From: Streptomyces cyaneus
GTDB taxonomy: Bacteria; Actinomycetota; Actinomycetes; Streptomycetales; Streptomycetaceae
Assembly: GCF_004028635.1 (NCBI RefSeq)
Contig: NZ_RQJW01000005.1
Location: 372,001 to 436,000, forward strand
Reading direction: 5' to 3'
Length of the DNA stretch: 64,000 nt
Part shown: piece after piece, positions 24,936 through 33,060 of the stretch
How the letters are laid out: each line of letters starts with the position of its first letter
How positions within the stretch are numbered: position 1 is the stretch's first letter
The notes under the pieces: model-generated
Told to the model about the DNA's origin: nothing
Databases searched by the model: none
The model's input: only the letters and a program-made list of their open reading frames with translations
Position numbers and translations under genes: made by a program

Positions 24936-26450
24936 GTGGCACGCGAAAGACAGCTCCCCCAACTCCCCCCGCTCCCCCGGATGTCCCGGCGCTCGCTCCT
25001 CGGCGGCGCGGCCGCCGCAGCCGGCGCCGCGACGCTCACCGCGACCACCGCCGGCCCCGCCTCGGCAGCCACCCGCGCGGCGGACGTCGCCATCGTCGGC
25101 GCCGGCCTGGCCGGCCTCACCGCGGCCCGCGACCTGGTCGCCGCCGGCAAGTCGGTCGTCGTCCTGGAGGCCCGCGACCGCGTGGGTGGCCGGGTGGTGG
25201 GCCTGAACCTCGCGGGCGGTGGAGTCACCGAGGGCGGCGGCGAGTTCATCGGCCCCACCCAGGACCGCATCAAAGCCCTCGCCGACTCGCTCGGCGTGGC
25301 GACCTTCGCCACCTACAACACCGGCAACAACCTCCTCTACAAGGACGGCAAGAAGACCCCCTACGCCACCGACGGCATCCTCGGCTCGGTCCCGCCTATC
25401 GACGCGGCCGGACTCGCCAACGCCGCGATCGTGCAGGCCACACTGGACGACCTGGCCAAGCAGATCCCGGTCGACGCGCCCTGGACCGCCGCGAAGGCCG
25501 ACGAATGGGACCGGCAGACCTTCGAGACCTGGCTGCGCGCCAACGCCGTGATCCCGTCGGCCAAGTTCCTCTTCGACGTGGCCTGCACGTCGATCTTCTC
25601 GGCCGAGCCCCGTGAACTCTCCTTCCTGTTCGTCCTCTTCTACATCGCCGCCGCGGGCAACGCCGCCAACCCCGGCACCCTGGAACGCCTCACCGAGACC
25701 GCGAACGGCGCCCAGGAACTGCGCTTCGTCGGCGGCTCCCAGCTGGTGCCGATCAAACTCGCCGCCACGCTCGGCGACCGGGTGGTGCTGCGCGCCCCGG
25801 TGCGCACGATCACCCGGTCCGGCAGCAGTTACGTCGTGACCGCCGACGGCATCACCGTCACGGCCAAGCGGGTCGTCGTCGCCGTACCCCCGCCGATCGC
25901 CGCCCGTATCTCGTACGACCCCCTCCTGCCGGCCGCCCGCGACCAGCTCACCCAGCGCCTGCCGATGGCCTCGGTCGGCAAGGCGATCGCGATCTACGAC
26001 ACCCCCTTCTGGCGCGCCGACGGCCTCAACGGCCAGGTCGTCAGCGACACCGGCGTGGTCAGCTCCACCTTCGACAACTCCCCTCCCGACGCCTCCTACG
26101 GCGCCCTGATGGGCTTCATCGAGGCCGACGAGGCCCGCAAGCTGGACGCCGCGAGTGAGGCGGAGGTCCGGGCGGCCGTACTGAAGGACTACGTCACGTA
26201 CTTCGGCGAGAAAGCGGCCTCCCCCACCTCCTTCGTCCTGCAACGCTGGAACAACGAGGCCTTCACCCGCGGCGGCCCCGTCTCCATCGCCGCACCCGGT
26301 GTCCTGACCCAGTACGGCCCCGCCCTGCGCGCGCCCGTCGGCGGCATCCACTGGGCCGGGACGGAGACCTCCACCTACTGGATGGGCTTCATGGACGGGG
26401 CGGTGCGGTCGGGGGAGCGGGTGGCGAAGGATGTGCTGGAGGCGCTCTGA
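24936..26450 (+). CDS. Tat-exported flavin amine oxidase (monoamine oxidase-like)
   Basis: The GTG at 24936 has GGAGGA 5 bases upstream. The N-terminus (MSRRSLLGGAAAAAGAATL) is a twin-arginine signal ending near PASAA. The dinucleotide-binding motif VAIVGAGLAGLTAARDL is followed by LEARDRVGGR, and the C-terminus has GGIHWAGTETSTYWMGFMDGAVRSGERVA, the FAD-binding end of amine oxidases. It should oxidatively deaminate an amine outside the cytoplasm. No neighbour indicates the substrate. Confidence 0.92.
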   Translation: MARERQLPQLPPLPRMSRRSLLGGAAAAAGAATLTATTAGPASAATRAADVAIVGAGLAGLTAARDLVAAGKSVVVLEARDRVGGRVVGLNLAGGGVTEGGGEFIGPTQDRIKALADSLGVATFATYNTGNNLLYKDGKKTPYATDGILGSVPPIDAAGLANAAIVQATLDDLAKQIPVDAPWTAAKADEWDRQTFETWLRANAVIPSAKFLFDVACTSIFSAEPRELSFLFVLFYIAAAGNAANPGTLERLTETANGAQELRFVGGSQLVPIKLAATLGDRVVLRAPVRTITRSGSSYVVTADGITVTAKRVVVAVPPPIAARISYDPLLPAARDQLTQRLPMASVGKAIAIYDTPFWRADGLNGQVVSDTGVVSSTFDNSPPDASYGALMGFIEADEARKLDAASEAEVRAAVLKDYVTYFGEKAASPTSFVLQRWNNEAFTRGGPVSIAAPGVLTQYGPALRAPVGGIHWAGTETSTYWMGFMDGAVRSGERVAKDVLEAL

Positions 26451-26521
26451 GCGGCGTCTTGCGCGAGGTCGCCGCGCAGGATCCCGCGTCGGCTCGCCCA
26501 ACTTTGCGTGCACAGCCATTC

Positions 26522-26561
26522 CTGACGAAGCGTCAGTTCCTTTAATCTGACACTGCGTCAG
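26522..26561. promoter_or_regulatory. Two tandem putative operators upstream of the acyl-CoA synthetase gene
   Basis: CTGACGAAGCGTCAG (26522-26536) and CTGACACTGCGTCAG (26547-26561) are two copies of the inverted repeat, 25 bp apart centre to centre. They end 32 bases before the start codon of the NDP-forming synthetase gene. Confidence 0.8.
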
Positions 26562-26593
26562 TTAATCGCTGTCACACAGGAGCGGGCGGACCG

Positions 26594-28840
26594 ATGCTTG
26601 GATCAACCCACGGCACCCTCACCACCGACTCCCGCCGGGCCCGGGTCATCGCCTGCGGCGAACAGCCCGGGCCCGCCGTCCACGGCCGTCCGGCCGAGGT
26701 CGACGATCTCGACGTCAGCGGCCGTCCGCTGTACTGCGACGTGCCCGATCTGGACCGCTTCTTCCGGCCGGAGTCGGTCGCGGTGATCGGCGCCTCGGAC
26801 GCCGAGGGCCGGCCGAACACCGGTGTCACCCGCCAGCTGATCGCCTGGTCCGAGCGGGTCGGCGCCCGGCTCCATCCCGTGCACCCGAACCGCCCGTCCG
26901 TCTTCGGCATCCCCTGCTCTCCCTCCGTCGCCGACCTGCCCGAACAGGTCGATCTCGCCGTATTGCTGGTCGCCGACCCCCTTCCGGTGATCGAGGAACT
27001 GGCCCAGGCCAAGGTGAAGTTCGCCGTCGCCTTCGCCTCCGGGTTCGCGGAGACCGGTGACGACGGCGCCGCCGCGCAGGACCGGCTCACCGCCGCCGTC
27101 GAGCGGTCGGGGATGCGGCTGCTGGGCCCCAACACCAACCTCAACGCCTTCGAGCGGTTCCGCGACGACCTGGACGGTCCCGCGATCGCCCTGATCACCC
27201 AGTCCGGCCACCAGGGCCGCCCCGTCTTCGCCCTCCAGGAACTCGGCATCCGCCTGACCCACTGGGCGCCCACCGGCAACGAGGCCGACCTGGAGACCGC
27301 CGACTTCATCTCCTACTTCGCCGAGCGGCCCGAGGTCGGAGCCATCGCCTGCTACGTCGAGGGCCTCAAGGACGGCCGGTCCTTCCTGCTCGCCGCCGAC
27401 CGGGCCGCCCGCCGCAAGGTGCCGGTCGTCGCCGTCAAGGTGGGCCGCACCGAGACCGGCGCCCGCACGGCCGCCTCACACACCGGCAAGCTGACCGGCG
27501 CGGACACGGTGGTGGACGCGGCGATGCGGCAGTACGGGGTGATCCGGGTCGACGGCCTGGACGAACTCCAGGACACCGCAGCCCTGTTGGCCCGCGCGCG
27601 CCCGCCCCGCGCCGAGGGCGTCGTCGTCTATTCGATCTCGGGCGGCACGGGCGCGCACTTCGCCGACCTGGCGACCGAGGCGGGGCTGCGGCTGCCGGTT
27701 CTGTCTCAGGCCAAGCAGGCCGAGCTGCACCAGTGGATACCCGAGTACCTGAGCGTGGCCAACCCGGTCGACAACGGCGGCCATCCGGTAGGGGACTGGC
27801 GCGGGCGGAAGATCATCGACGCCATCCTCGACGACCCCGAGGTCGGGGTACTGATCTGCCCCGTCACCGGCCCCTTCCCGCCGCTCAGCGACCGGCTCGT
27901 CCAGGACCTGGTGGACGCGGCCGAGCGGACGGAGAAGCTGGTGTGCGTGGTGTGGGGGTCGCCGGTCGGCACCGAGCCGGCGTACCGCGAGGTGCTGCTC
28001 GGCTCCTCGCGCGTGGCCACCTTCCGCACGGTGGCGAACTGCATCACCGCCGTCCGCGCCTACCTCGACCACCATCGCTTCGTCACCGGCTACCGCTCCC
28101 CGTTCGACGAGGCCCCGCGCACCCCCTCGCCGTCCTTCCGCAAGGCACAGGCGCTGATGCGCCCGGGCCAGCAGTTGAGCGAGCACGCGGCGAAGCAGTT
28201 GCTGCGGGCGTACGGAATCCGTGTCCCGCGCGAGCAGTTGGTGACCAGCGCGGCGGCCGCCGTACGGGCCGCGAGCCTGGTGGGCTACCCCGTGGTGATG
28301 AAGGCCTCCGGCGCGCAGATCGCCCACAAGACCGAACTCGGCCTGGTCAAGATCGGGCTCACTTCCGCCAGCCAGGTCCGGGACGCCTACCGGGAGTTGA
28401 CGGACATCGCCCGCTACGAGGACGTCTCCCTGGACGGCGTACTGGTCTGCCAGATGGTCGAGCGGGGTGTCGAGATGGTGGTGGGTGCCGCGCACGACGA
28501 GCTGTTCGGCCCGACCGTGACGGTCGGACTCGGCGGAGTGCTCGTGGAGGTACTGGGCGACACCGCCGTACGCGTGCCGCCCTTCGGTGAGGAGCAGGCG
28601 CGGGACATGCTCGCCGAACTGCGCGGGCGGGCCCTGCTCGACGGGGTCAGGGGGCGCCCCCCGGCGGACCTCGACGCGCTCGTGGAAGTCGTCCTGCGGG
28701 TGCAGCGCATGGCCCTGGAACTGGAGGACGACCTCGCGGAGCTCGACATCAACCCGCTGATGGTGCTGCCGCAGGGGCAGGGGGCCGTGGCGCTGGACGC
28801 CTTGGCCATCTGTCGGCCGACCCCTGAACAGCCGTCGTAA
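26594..28840 (+). CDS. NDP-forming acyl-CoA synthetase (acetate-CoA ligase family), fused alpha and beta parts
   Basis: The 748-residue protein has an N-terminal CoA-binding Rossmann domain (ESVAVIGASDAEGRPNTG) and two succinyl-CoA-ligase-like domains. These contain TQSGHQGRPVF and the candidate phospho-His motif AASHTGKLTG. A C-terminal ATP-grasp domain follows (GYPVVMKASGAQIAHKTELG, ending DINPLMVLPQG). Such enzymes activate carboxylic acids to acyl-CoA with release of NDP and Pi; bacterial examples act on aryl and branched acids. The crotonase gene follows after 16 bases, so activation and the next beta-oxidation step are probably co-expressed. Two CTGACG operators control the promoter. 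Confidence 0.92.
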   Translation: MLGSTHGTLTTDSRRARVIACGEQPGPAVHGRPAEVDDLDVSGRPLYCDVPDLDRFFRPESVAVIGASDAEGRPNTGVTRQLIAWSERVGARLHPVHPNRPSVFGIPCSPSVADLPEQVDLAVLLVADPLPVIEELAQAKVKFAVAFASGFAETGDDGAAAQDRLTAAVERSGMRLLGPNTNLNAFERFRDDLDGPAIALITQSGHQGRPVFALQELGIRLTHWAPTGNEADLETADFISYFAERPEVGAIACYVEGLKDGRSFLLAADRAARRKVPVVAVKVGRTETGARTAASHTGKLTGADTVVDAAMRQYGVIRVDGLDELQDTAALLARARPPRAEGVVVYSISGGTGAHFADLATEAGLRLPVLSQAKQAELHQWIPEYLSVANPVDNGGHPVGDWRGRKIIDAILDDPEVGVLICPVTGPFPPLSDRLVQDLVDAAERTEKLVCVVWGSPVGTEPAYREVLLGSSRVATFRTVANCITAVRAYLDHHRFVTGYRSPFDEAPRTPSPSFRKAQALMRPGQQLSEHAAKQLLRAYGIRVPREQLVTSAAAAVRAASLVGYPVVMKASGAQIAHKTELGLVKIGLTSASQVRDAYRELTDIARYEDVSLDGVLVCQMVERGVEMVVGAAHDELFGPTVTVGLGGVLVEVLGDTAVRVPPFGEEQARDMLAELRGRALLDGVRGRPPADLDALVEVVLRVQRMALELEDDLAELDINPLMVLPQGQGAVALDALAICRPTPEQPS

Positions 28841-28856
28841 GACGCGGAGTACCCCC

Positions 28857-29735
28857 ATGACTTCCTCCCCCGAAAAGTCCGTCGCAAAGTCCGTCGAGCC
28901 GCAGACCGAGCCGGAAATCGAGCCGCTGATTTCCGCTGATTCATTGGTACAGCACGCCACTGACAACGGGGTCTGCCGCATCACCCTCAACCGCCCCGAG
29001 GCCCTCAACGCCATCACCCCTGACCAGCGCGAACGCATCATCCAACTGCTCGCCGACGCCTCCGCGGACCCCGGCGTACGGGCCGTCGTACTGACCGGCA
29101 CGGGCCGTGGTTTCTGCACGGGCGCGGACCTGCGAGGGACGGCATCCGGCGCGACGACCGGCGCGGAGCGCGTCGCCGGCGATGTCGCCCGCACGATCAG
29201 GCTCGGCGCCCAGCGCCTGATCGCCGCCGTCCTGGACTGCGAGAAGCCGGTGATCGCGGCGGTCAACGGCACCGCGGCCGGCCTCGGGGCGCATCTGGCG
29301 TTCGCCTGCGACCTCGTACTGGCCGCTGAATCGGCGAAGTTCATCGAGGTGTTCGTACGTCGCGGCCTCGTCCCCGACGGCGGCGGCGCCTATCTCCTCC
29401 CCCGCCTCATCGGCCCCCAGCGTGCCAAGGAGCTGATGTTCTTCGGCGACGCGCTCACCGCCGCGGACGCGGAGCGGCTGGGCCTCGTCAACCGCGTCCT
29501 GCCGGACGGTGAGCTGGACAAGACGGCCCGCGAATGGGCCGAACGCCTCGCCGCCGGCCCGACCCGCGCCCTCGCCCTCACCAAGCAGCTCGTCAACGCC
29601 TCCCTCGACGCCGACCGCACCACGGCCTTCACGGCGGAGGCGGCCGCGCAGGAGATCAACATGACGACGGAGGATGCGCGGGAGGGGGTGGCGAGCTTCG
29701 TGGAGCGCAGGAGCGCCGAGTACAAGGGGTGGTGA
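28857..29735 (+). CDS. Enoyl-CoA hydratase/isomerase family protein (PaaG-like features)
   Basis: The 292-residue protein has a normal crotonase fold after about 30 extra N-terminal residues. The oxyanion-hole motifs GFCTGADLRG and NGTAAGLGAHLAF are present. The first hydratase Glu is replaced by His (GLGAHLAF), while VRRGLVPDGGGAYLLP supplies the Asp typical of PaaG-type isomerases. It is more likely a double-bond isomerase than a hydratase. It is coupled to the synthetase gene and followed by a seven-copy 14-bp tandem repeat. Confidence 0.9.
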   Translation: MTSSPEKSVAKSVEPQTEPEIEPLISADSLVQHATDNGVCRITLNRPEALNAITPDQRERIIQLLADASADPGVRAVVLTGTGRGFCTGADLRGTASGATTGAERVAGDVARTIRLGAQRLIAAVLDCEKPVIAAVNGTAAGLGAHLAFACDLVLAAESAKFIEVFVRRGLVPDGGGAYLLPRLIGPQRAKELMFFGDALTAADAERLGLVNRVLPDGELDKTAREWAERLAAGPTRALALTKQLVNASLDADRTTAFTAEAAAQEINMTTEDAREGVASFVERRSAEYKGW

Positions 29736-29740
29736 CGCTC

Positions 29741-29842
29741 AGGAGGTCCGGTTCAGGAGGTCCGGTTCAGGAGGTCCGGTTCAGGAGGTCCGGTTCAGGA
29801 GGTCCGGTTCAGGAGGTCCGGTTCAGGAGGTCCGGTTCAGGA
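29741..29842 (+). repeat. 14-bp minisatellite (AGGAGGTCCGGTTC) in seven copies across the stop codon of the minus-strand gene
   Basis: Identical units start at 29741, 29755, 29769, 29783, 29797, 29811 and 29825, followed by a partial unit. The stop codon of the convergent membrane-protein gene (29823-29825) lies inside the array, and its last residues NRTS are encoded by a unit. There are no spacers, so it is not a CRISPR array. Confidence 0.95.
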
Positions 29843-30770
29843 TCCGCAGGTCACCCGCGTCCGGGTCGCCGAACAGGACGAACAGCTCCGGCTCCCGTTC
29901 CGTGCCGCCGATCGTCCAGTACGTGTCCCGCCCGCATCCGCCGTCGAGTCGTACGAGCACGACGTCGCGACCGCCCTGCTCACCGGGTGACCAGCTGCCG
30001 GTGCCGTCGCACACGTCGATCGGGTCCTGGTACCAGTCGCCGGACTCGGACTGGGTGGGCAGCTTGCTCACCTGGGCCTTGGCGCCCGGATCCAGCCGCA
30101 GAACGGCTCCGTCCGCACCACGCCAGACCCCGGCGAGCTGCCCGGCGGACAGGTGCGGGGGCTCGTACTCCTCGACCAGCCCCGTGGCCGTGGCCAGCAC
30201 TCCGCCGACGAAGACCAGCAGGAACAGGGTGACGGAGGCGAACAGCGAGGGGAGCCACACGGCCCAGAAACCCTGCGGCCGCCCCCTTGTCCGCGCGCGC
30301 GTGCGGAGGTACGCGAGGCCGAGCACGGGCAGCACACCGAGGGCGGTGAGGAGGGCTGCCGCGACCGTGAACGACCAGCCCCACAGCAGGGCGGCGAGTG
30401 CCGCCCAGGCCGCGCCGAGCGCCACCGTGCACACCAGGTGCCAGGCCCATGCAGGGCCGCGTACGTGACGAACGGCGAGGCGGGCAAGGAAATCCGCCGG
30501 CACGATGTGGGCGACCGCGTGCGCGAGGCCGACGAACGGCAGCACCAGCGGCGCGACGACGAGGAGGCAGGCGAGGGCGAGTGCGAAGAAGAGGCCGTAG
30601 GGGCTGCCGCCGTAGTCGTCACCCCGCTGGGTTCCGATCCACCAGATCAGGCCGACCGCCGGAGGCTGGGCCGCGCACACCGCGGCCGTGGCGTTCAGGT
30701 CGACGAACGGCCGGAGCACATCGCCGGGTCTGCCGCCCTCCGGGCCGTCGGCACTGTCTTCCCACCCCAT
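29823..30770 (-). CDS. Membrane protein with extracytoplasmic C-terminal domain, function unknown
   Basis: From the ATG at 30770 the protein has 315 residues. Five or so hydrophobic helices (VGLIWWIG, FFALALACLLVVAPLVLPFVG, GAAWAALAALLWGWSFTV, VLPVLGLAYL, VTLFLLVFVGGVLATATG) precede a soluble domain of about 100 residues. That domain starts SAGQLAGVWRGADGAVLRL and contains paired Cys (DVCDG, GGCGRD); related domains occur alone in Streptomyces lipoproteins. The first 25 residues are acidic. The last residues are encoded by the 14-bp minisatellite. Confidence 0.7.
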   Translation of the reverse strand: MGWEDSADGPEGGRPGDVLRPFVDLNATAAVCAAQPPAVGLIWWIGTQRGDDYGGSPYGLFFALALACLLVVAPLVLPFVGLAHAVAHIVPADFLARLAVRHVRGPAWAWHLVCTVALGAAWAALAALLWGWSFTVAAALLTALGVLPVLGLAYLRTRARTRGRPQGFWAVWLPSLFASVTLFLLVFVGGVLATATGLVEEYEPPHLSAGQLAGVWRGADGAVLRLDPGAKAQVSKLPTQSESGDWYQDPIDVCDGTGSWSPGEQGGRDVVLVRLDGGCGRDTYWTIGGTEREPELFVLFGDPDAGDLRILNRTS

Positions 30771-30819
30771 ATGCGCAGCGTACGCGCGCGTGTGCCGCGC
30801 CCCGCACACCCCTTCCAAT

Positions 30820-30834
30820 CTGACATACCGTCAG
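30820..30834. promoter_or_regulatory. Putative operator CTGACATACCGTCAG
   Basis: This copy of the 15-bp inverted repeat ends 5 bases before the ATG of the flavin reductase gene, the same geometry as at the DoxX gene. Confidence 0.78.
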
Positions 30835-30839
30835 CTTCA

Positions 30840-31457
30840 ATGGTCGGTGTGATGGGACACGCAGGGATGGCGGCCGCCGCCGTCCGCTACCTCAGGTCGG
30901 TCAAGGCAGCCCCCCAACGGGAGCCCGTCGAAGTGCTGCCGCGCCCTGAGCTGCGATGCGTCGGCGAGGACGAGCGGGCACCGGTCGGGCAGGCCGAGTT
31001 CCGGCGGGTGCTGGGGAACTTCGCGACGGGCGTCGCCGTTGTCACGGCACCGGCAACCACAATCGGCGGCCCACCGGCCGGGTTCGCCTGCCAGTCCTTC
31101 TCCTCCCTCTCCCTCGACCCGCCCCTGGTCGCCTTCATGGTCGGCCGTACGTCTACGACATGGCCGCGCATCGCCCGCGCGGGCGCCTTCTGCGTGAACG
31201 TCCTGAGCGCCGGTCAGGGCGAGCTGTGCCGCGCCTTCGCGGTGAGCGGCGCGGACAAGTTCGCGGGGGTCACGTACGACGCGGCGCCGGTATCCGGCTC
31301 ACCCCGCCTCGCGGGCACGCTCGCGTGGATCGACTGCACGATCCACGCGGTGCACACGGGGGGCGACCATCTGATCGTGGTGGGCCGAGTGGAAGCCCTG
31401 GGGGCGAGCGACGGGGACGAGGCGCCGCTGCTGTTCCACAAGGGGCGGTTCCTCTAG
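30840..31457 (+). CDS. Flavin reductase family (HsaB/HpaC-like) protein
   Basis: The 205-residue protein has a flavin-reductase-like split barrel: FRRVLGNFATGVAVVTAP, the FMN-binding CQSFSSLSLDPPLVAFMVGR, and HLIVVGRVEAL. Such proteins supply reduced flavin to two-component monooxygenases, for example HsaB in steroid ring cleavage. The partner oxygenase gene is not adjacent. The ATG at 30840 is chosen because it stands 5 bases behind the operator, as at the DoxX gene; the ATG at 30852 is an alternative. About 40 N-terminal residues precede the conserved domain. Confidence 0.88.
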   Translation: MVGVMGHAGMAAAAVRYLRSVKAAPQREPVEVLPRPELRCVGEDERAPVGQAEFRRVLGNFATGVAVVTAPATTIGGPPAGFACQSFSSLSLDPPLVAFMVGRTSTTWPRIARAGAFCVNVLSAGQGELCRAFAVSGADKFAGVTYDAAPVSGSPRLAGTLAWIDCTIHAVHTGGDHLIVVGRVEALGASDGDEAPLLFHKGRFL

Positions 31458-31523
31458 GCGTCCTCGGAACCTCGTCCGAACCTCGTCCAGGCCTGCTCCA
31501 GGCCCGCCCCACGCGTGCCTCAA

Positions 31524-32852
31524 CTAGGCCGCCATCGCAGTAGATGCCGTCCGTCGCCGGATCACCAGCGCCATCAGCGCCGCCGCCGCGCACAGCGCCC
31601 CCGACGCGTACCAGACCATGTCGTACGTCCCGAAGACGTCCCGCACGACTCCGCCGAGGAAGGCCACCAACGCGGCGCCGACCTGGTGGGAGGCGAGGAC
31701 CCAGCCGAAGACGATCGCGCTGTCGTCGCCGTATTGCTCCCGGCACAGGGCGACGGTGGGCGGGACGGTGGCGACCCAGTCGAGGCCGTAGAAGACGATG
31801 AAGAAGATCATCGGCGGGTGGACCGTCGGGTAGAGCAGCATCGGCAGGAACAGCAGTGAGATGCCGCGCAGGGCGTAGTAGACCGCGAGCAGGCGGCGCG
31901 GCTCGAAACGGTCGGTGAGCCAGCCGGAGGCGATCGTGCCGACGACGTCGAACACGCCGATGACCGCGAGCAGCGAGGCGGCGGCCGGGACGGGCATGCC
32001 CTCGTCGTGGGCGGCGGGCACGAAGTGGGTCTGGATGAGGCCGTTGGTGGAAGCGCCGCAGATCGCGAAGGTGCCCGCCAGCAGCCAGAAGGGTCCGGTG
32101 CGGGCCGCCGAGAAGAGCACCTTCAGTGCCCGGCGCGCGGCGCCCGGCACGGGGGCCGGCTTGGGCACGAACTCCTTCGCGCCGTACGGCTTCAGGTTCA
32201 GGTCGGCCGGGTGGTCGCGCAGCAGCAGCCAGACGAAGGGGACGACTGCGAGGGCCGCGAGGGCGACCGTGACAGCCGCCGGGCGCCATTTGCCCGCCTC
32301 GACCATCAAGGACAGCACGGGCAGGAAGATCAGCTGGCCGGAGGCCGAGGCAGCGGTGAGGATGCCGGTGACCAGGCCACGCCGCTCGGTGAACCAGCGG
32401 TTGGTGACCGTCGAGGCGAAGGCCAGCGCCATCGAACCGGTGCCGAGGCCCACCAGCAGGCCCCAGCACAGCAGCAGCTGCCAGGCCGCCGTCATCCACA
32501 CCGTCAGGCCCGAGCCGAGCGCGATCATGGTGAGCGCGACCGCGACCACGCGCCGGATGCCGAAGCGGTCCATCAGGGCGGCGGCGAAGGGGGCGGTGAG
32601 CCCGTACAGCGCGAGGTTGATCGAGACAGCGGCACTGATGGTGCCGCGCGACCAGCCGAACTCCTGGTGCAGCGGGTCGATGAGCAACCCAGGCACGGAA
32701 CGGAAGGCTGCGGCACCGATGATCGTCACGAAGGCCACGGCGGCGACGAACCACGCCCGGTGCAGTGACATTTTGCGGCTCCGCGGCGGACGGGACCTCT
32801 TGTTCGGACGGATGCCCTCTGCGGTGGCTGCTGCCTCGGTTGTCTGGGTCAC
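31524..32852 (-). CDS. MFS transporter (OFA/monocarboxylate-type)
   Basis: The protein has 12 membrane segments. SLHRAWFVAAVAFVTIIGAAAFRSVPG, EFGWSRGTISAAVSINLALYG and RFGIRRVVAVAL point to the oxalate/formate or monocarboxylate porter group. I prefer the GTG at 32852, which adds a 27-residue hydrophilic N-terminus (VTQTTEAAATAEG). The ATG at 32771, with GGAG 7 bases upstream, is an alternative that starts just before the first helix. It may import an organic acid, plausibly the substrate of the surrounding acyl-CoA enzymes (inference). Confidence 0.88.
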   Translation of the reverse strand: MTQTTEAAATAEGIRPNKRSRPPRSRKMSLHRAWFVAAVAFVTIIGAAAFRSVPGLLIDPLHQEFGWSRGTISAAVSINLALYGLTAPFAAALMDRFGIRRVVAVALTMIALGSGLTVWMTAAWQLLLCWGLLVGLGTGSMALAFASTVTNRWFTERRGLVTGILTAASASGQLIFLPVLSLMVEAGKWRPAAVTVALAALAVVPFVWLLLRDHPADLNLKPYGAKEFVPKPAPVPGAARRALKVLFSAARTGPFWLLAGTFAICGASTNGLIQTHFVPAAHDEGMPVPAAASLLAVIGVFDVVGTIASGWLTDRFEPRRLLAVYYALRGISLLFLPMLLYPTVHPPMIFFIVFYGLDWVATVPPTVALCREQYGDDSAIVFGWVLASHQVGAALVAFLGGVVRDVFGTYDMVWYASGALCAAAALMALVIRRRTASTAMAA

Positions 32853-32924
32853 GACATAGAGCTTCGGGCCTGCGATCGGTCCGAAACGAGTGGCCCGAAG
32901 GACAGCATTCGCTAGGATCGGGCC

Positions 32925-33060
32925 GTGGATACGGAGACCAAGGGGACATAGACCATGGGCGCGGAGACCAAGGGGACGAAGACCATGGGCGCGGAGACCA
33001 TGGGTGCGGAGACCATAGGCACGGGGACCATAGGCGCCGAGACCATGGGCGCGGGGACCA
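32925..33060 (+). repeat. 15/30-bp tandem repeat covering the start of the GlxA-type regulator gene
   Basis: The 15-bp unit ATGGGCGCGGAGACC recurs about seven times with variants. The first 30 bp (from GTG 32925) are a diverged duplicate of the next 30 bp (from ATG 32955) and contain an in-frame TAG at 32949-32951 where the copy has AAG. Confidence 0.85.

Noticed and set aside
29741..29842. CRISPR array
   Set aside because: The repeats are directly adjacent with no spacers and the unit is 14 bp, so it is a minisatellite.
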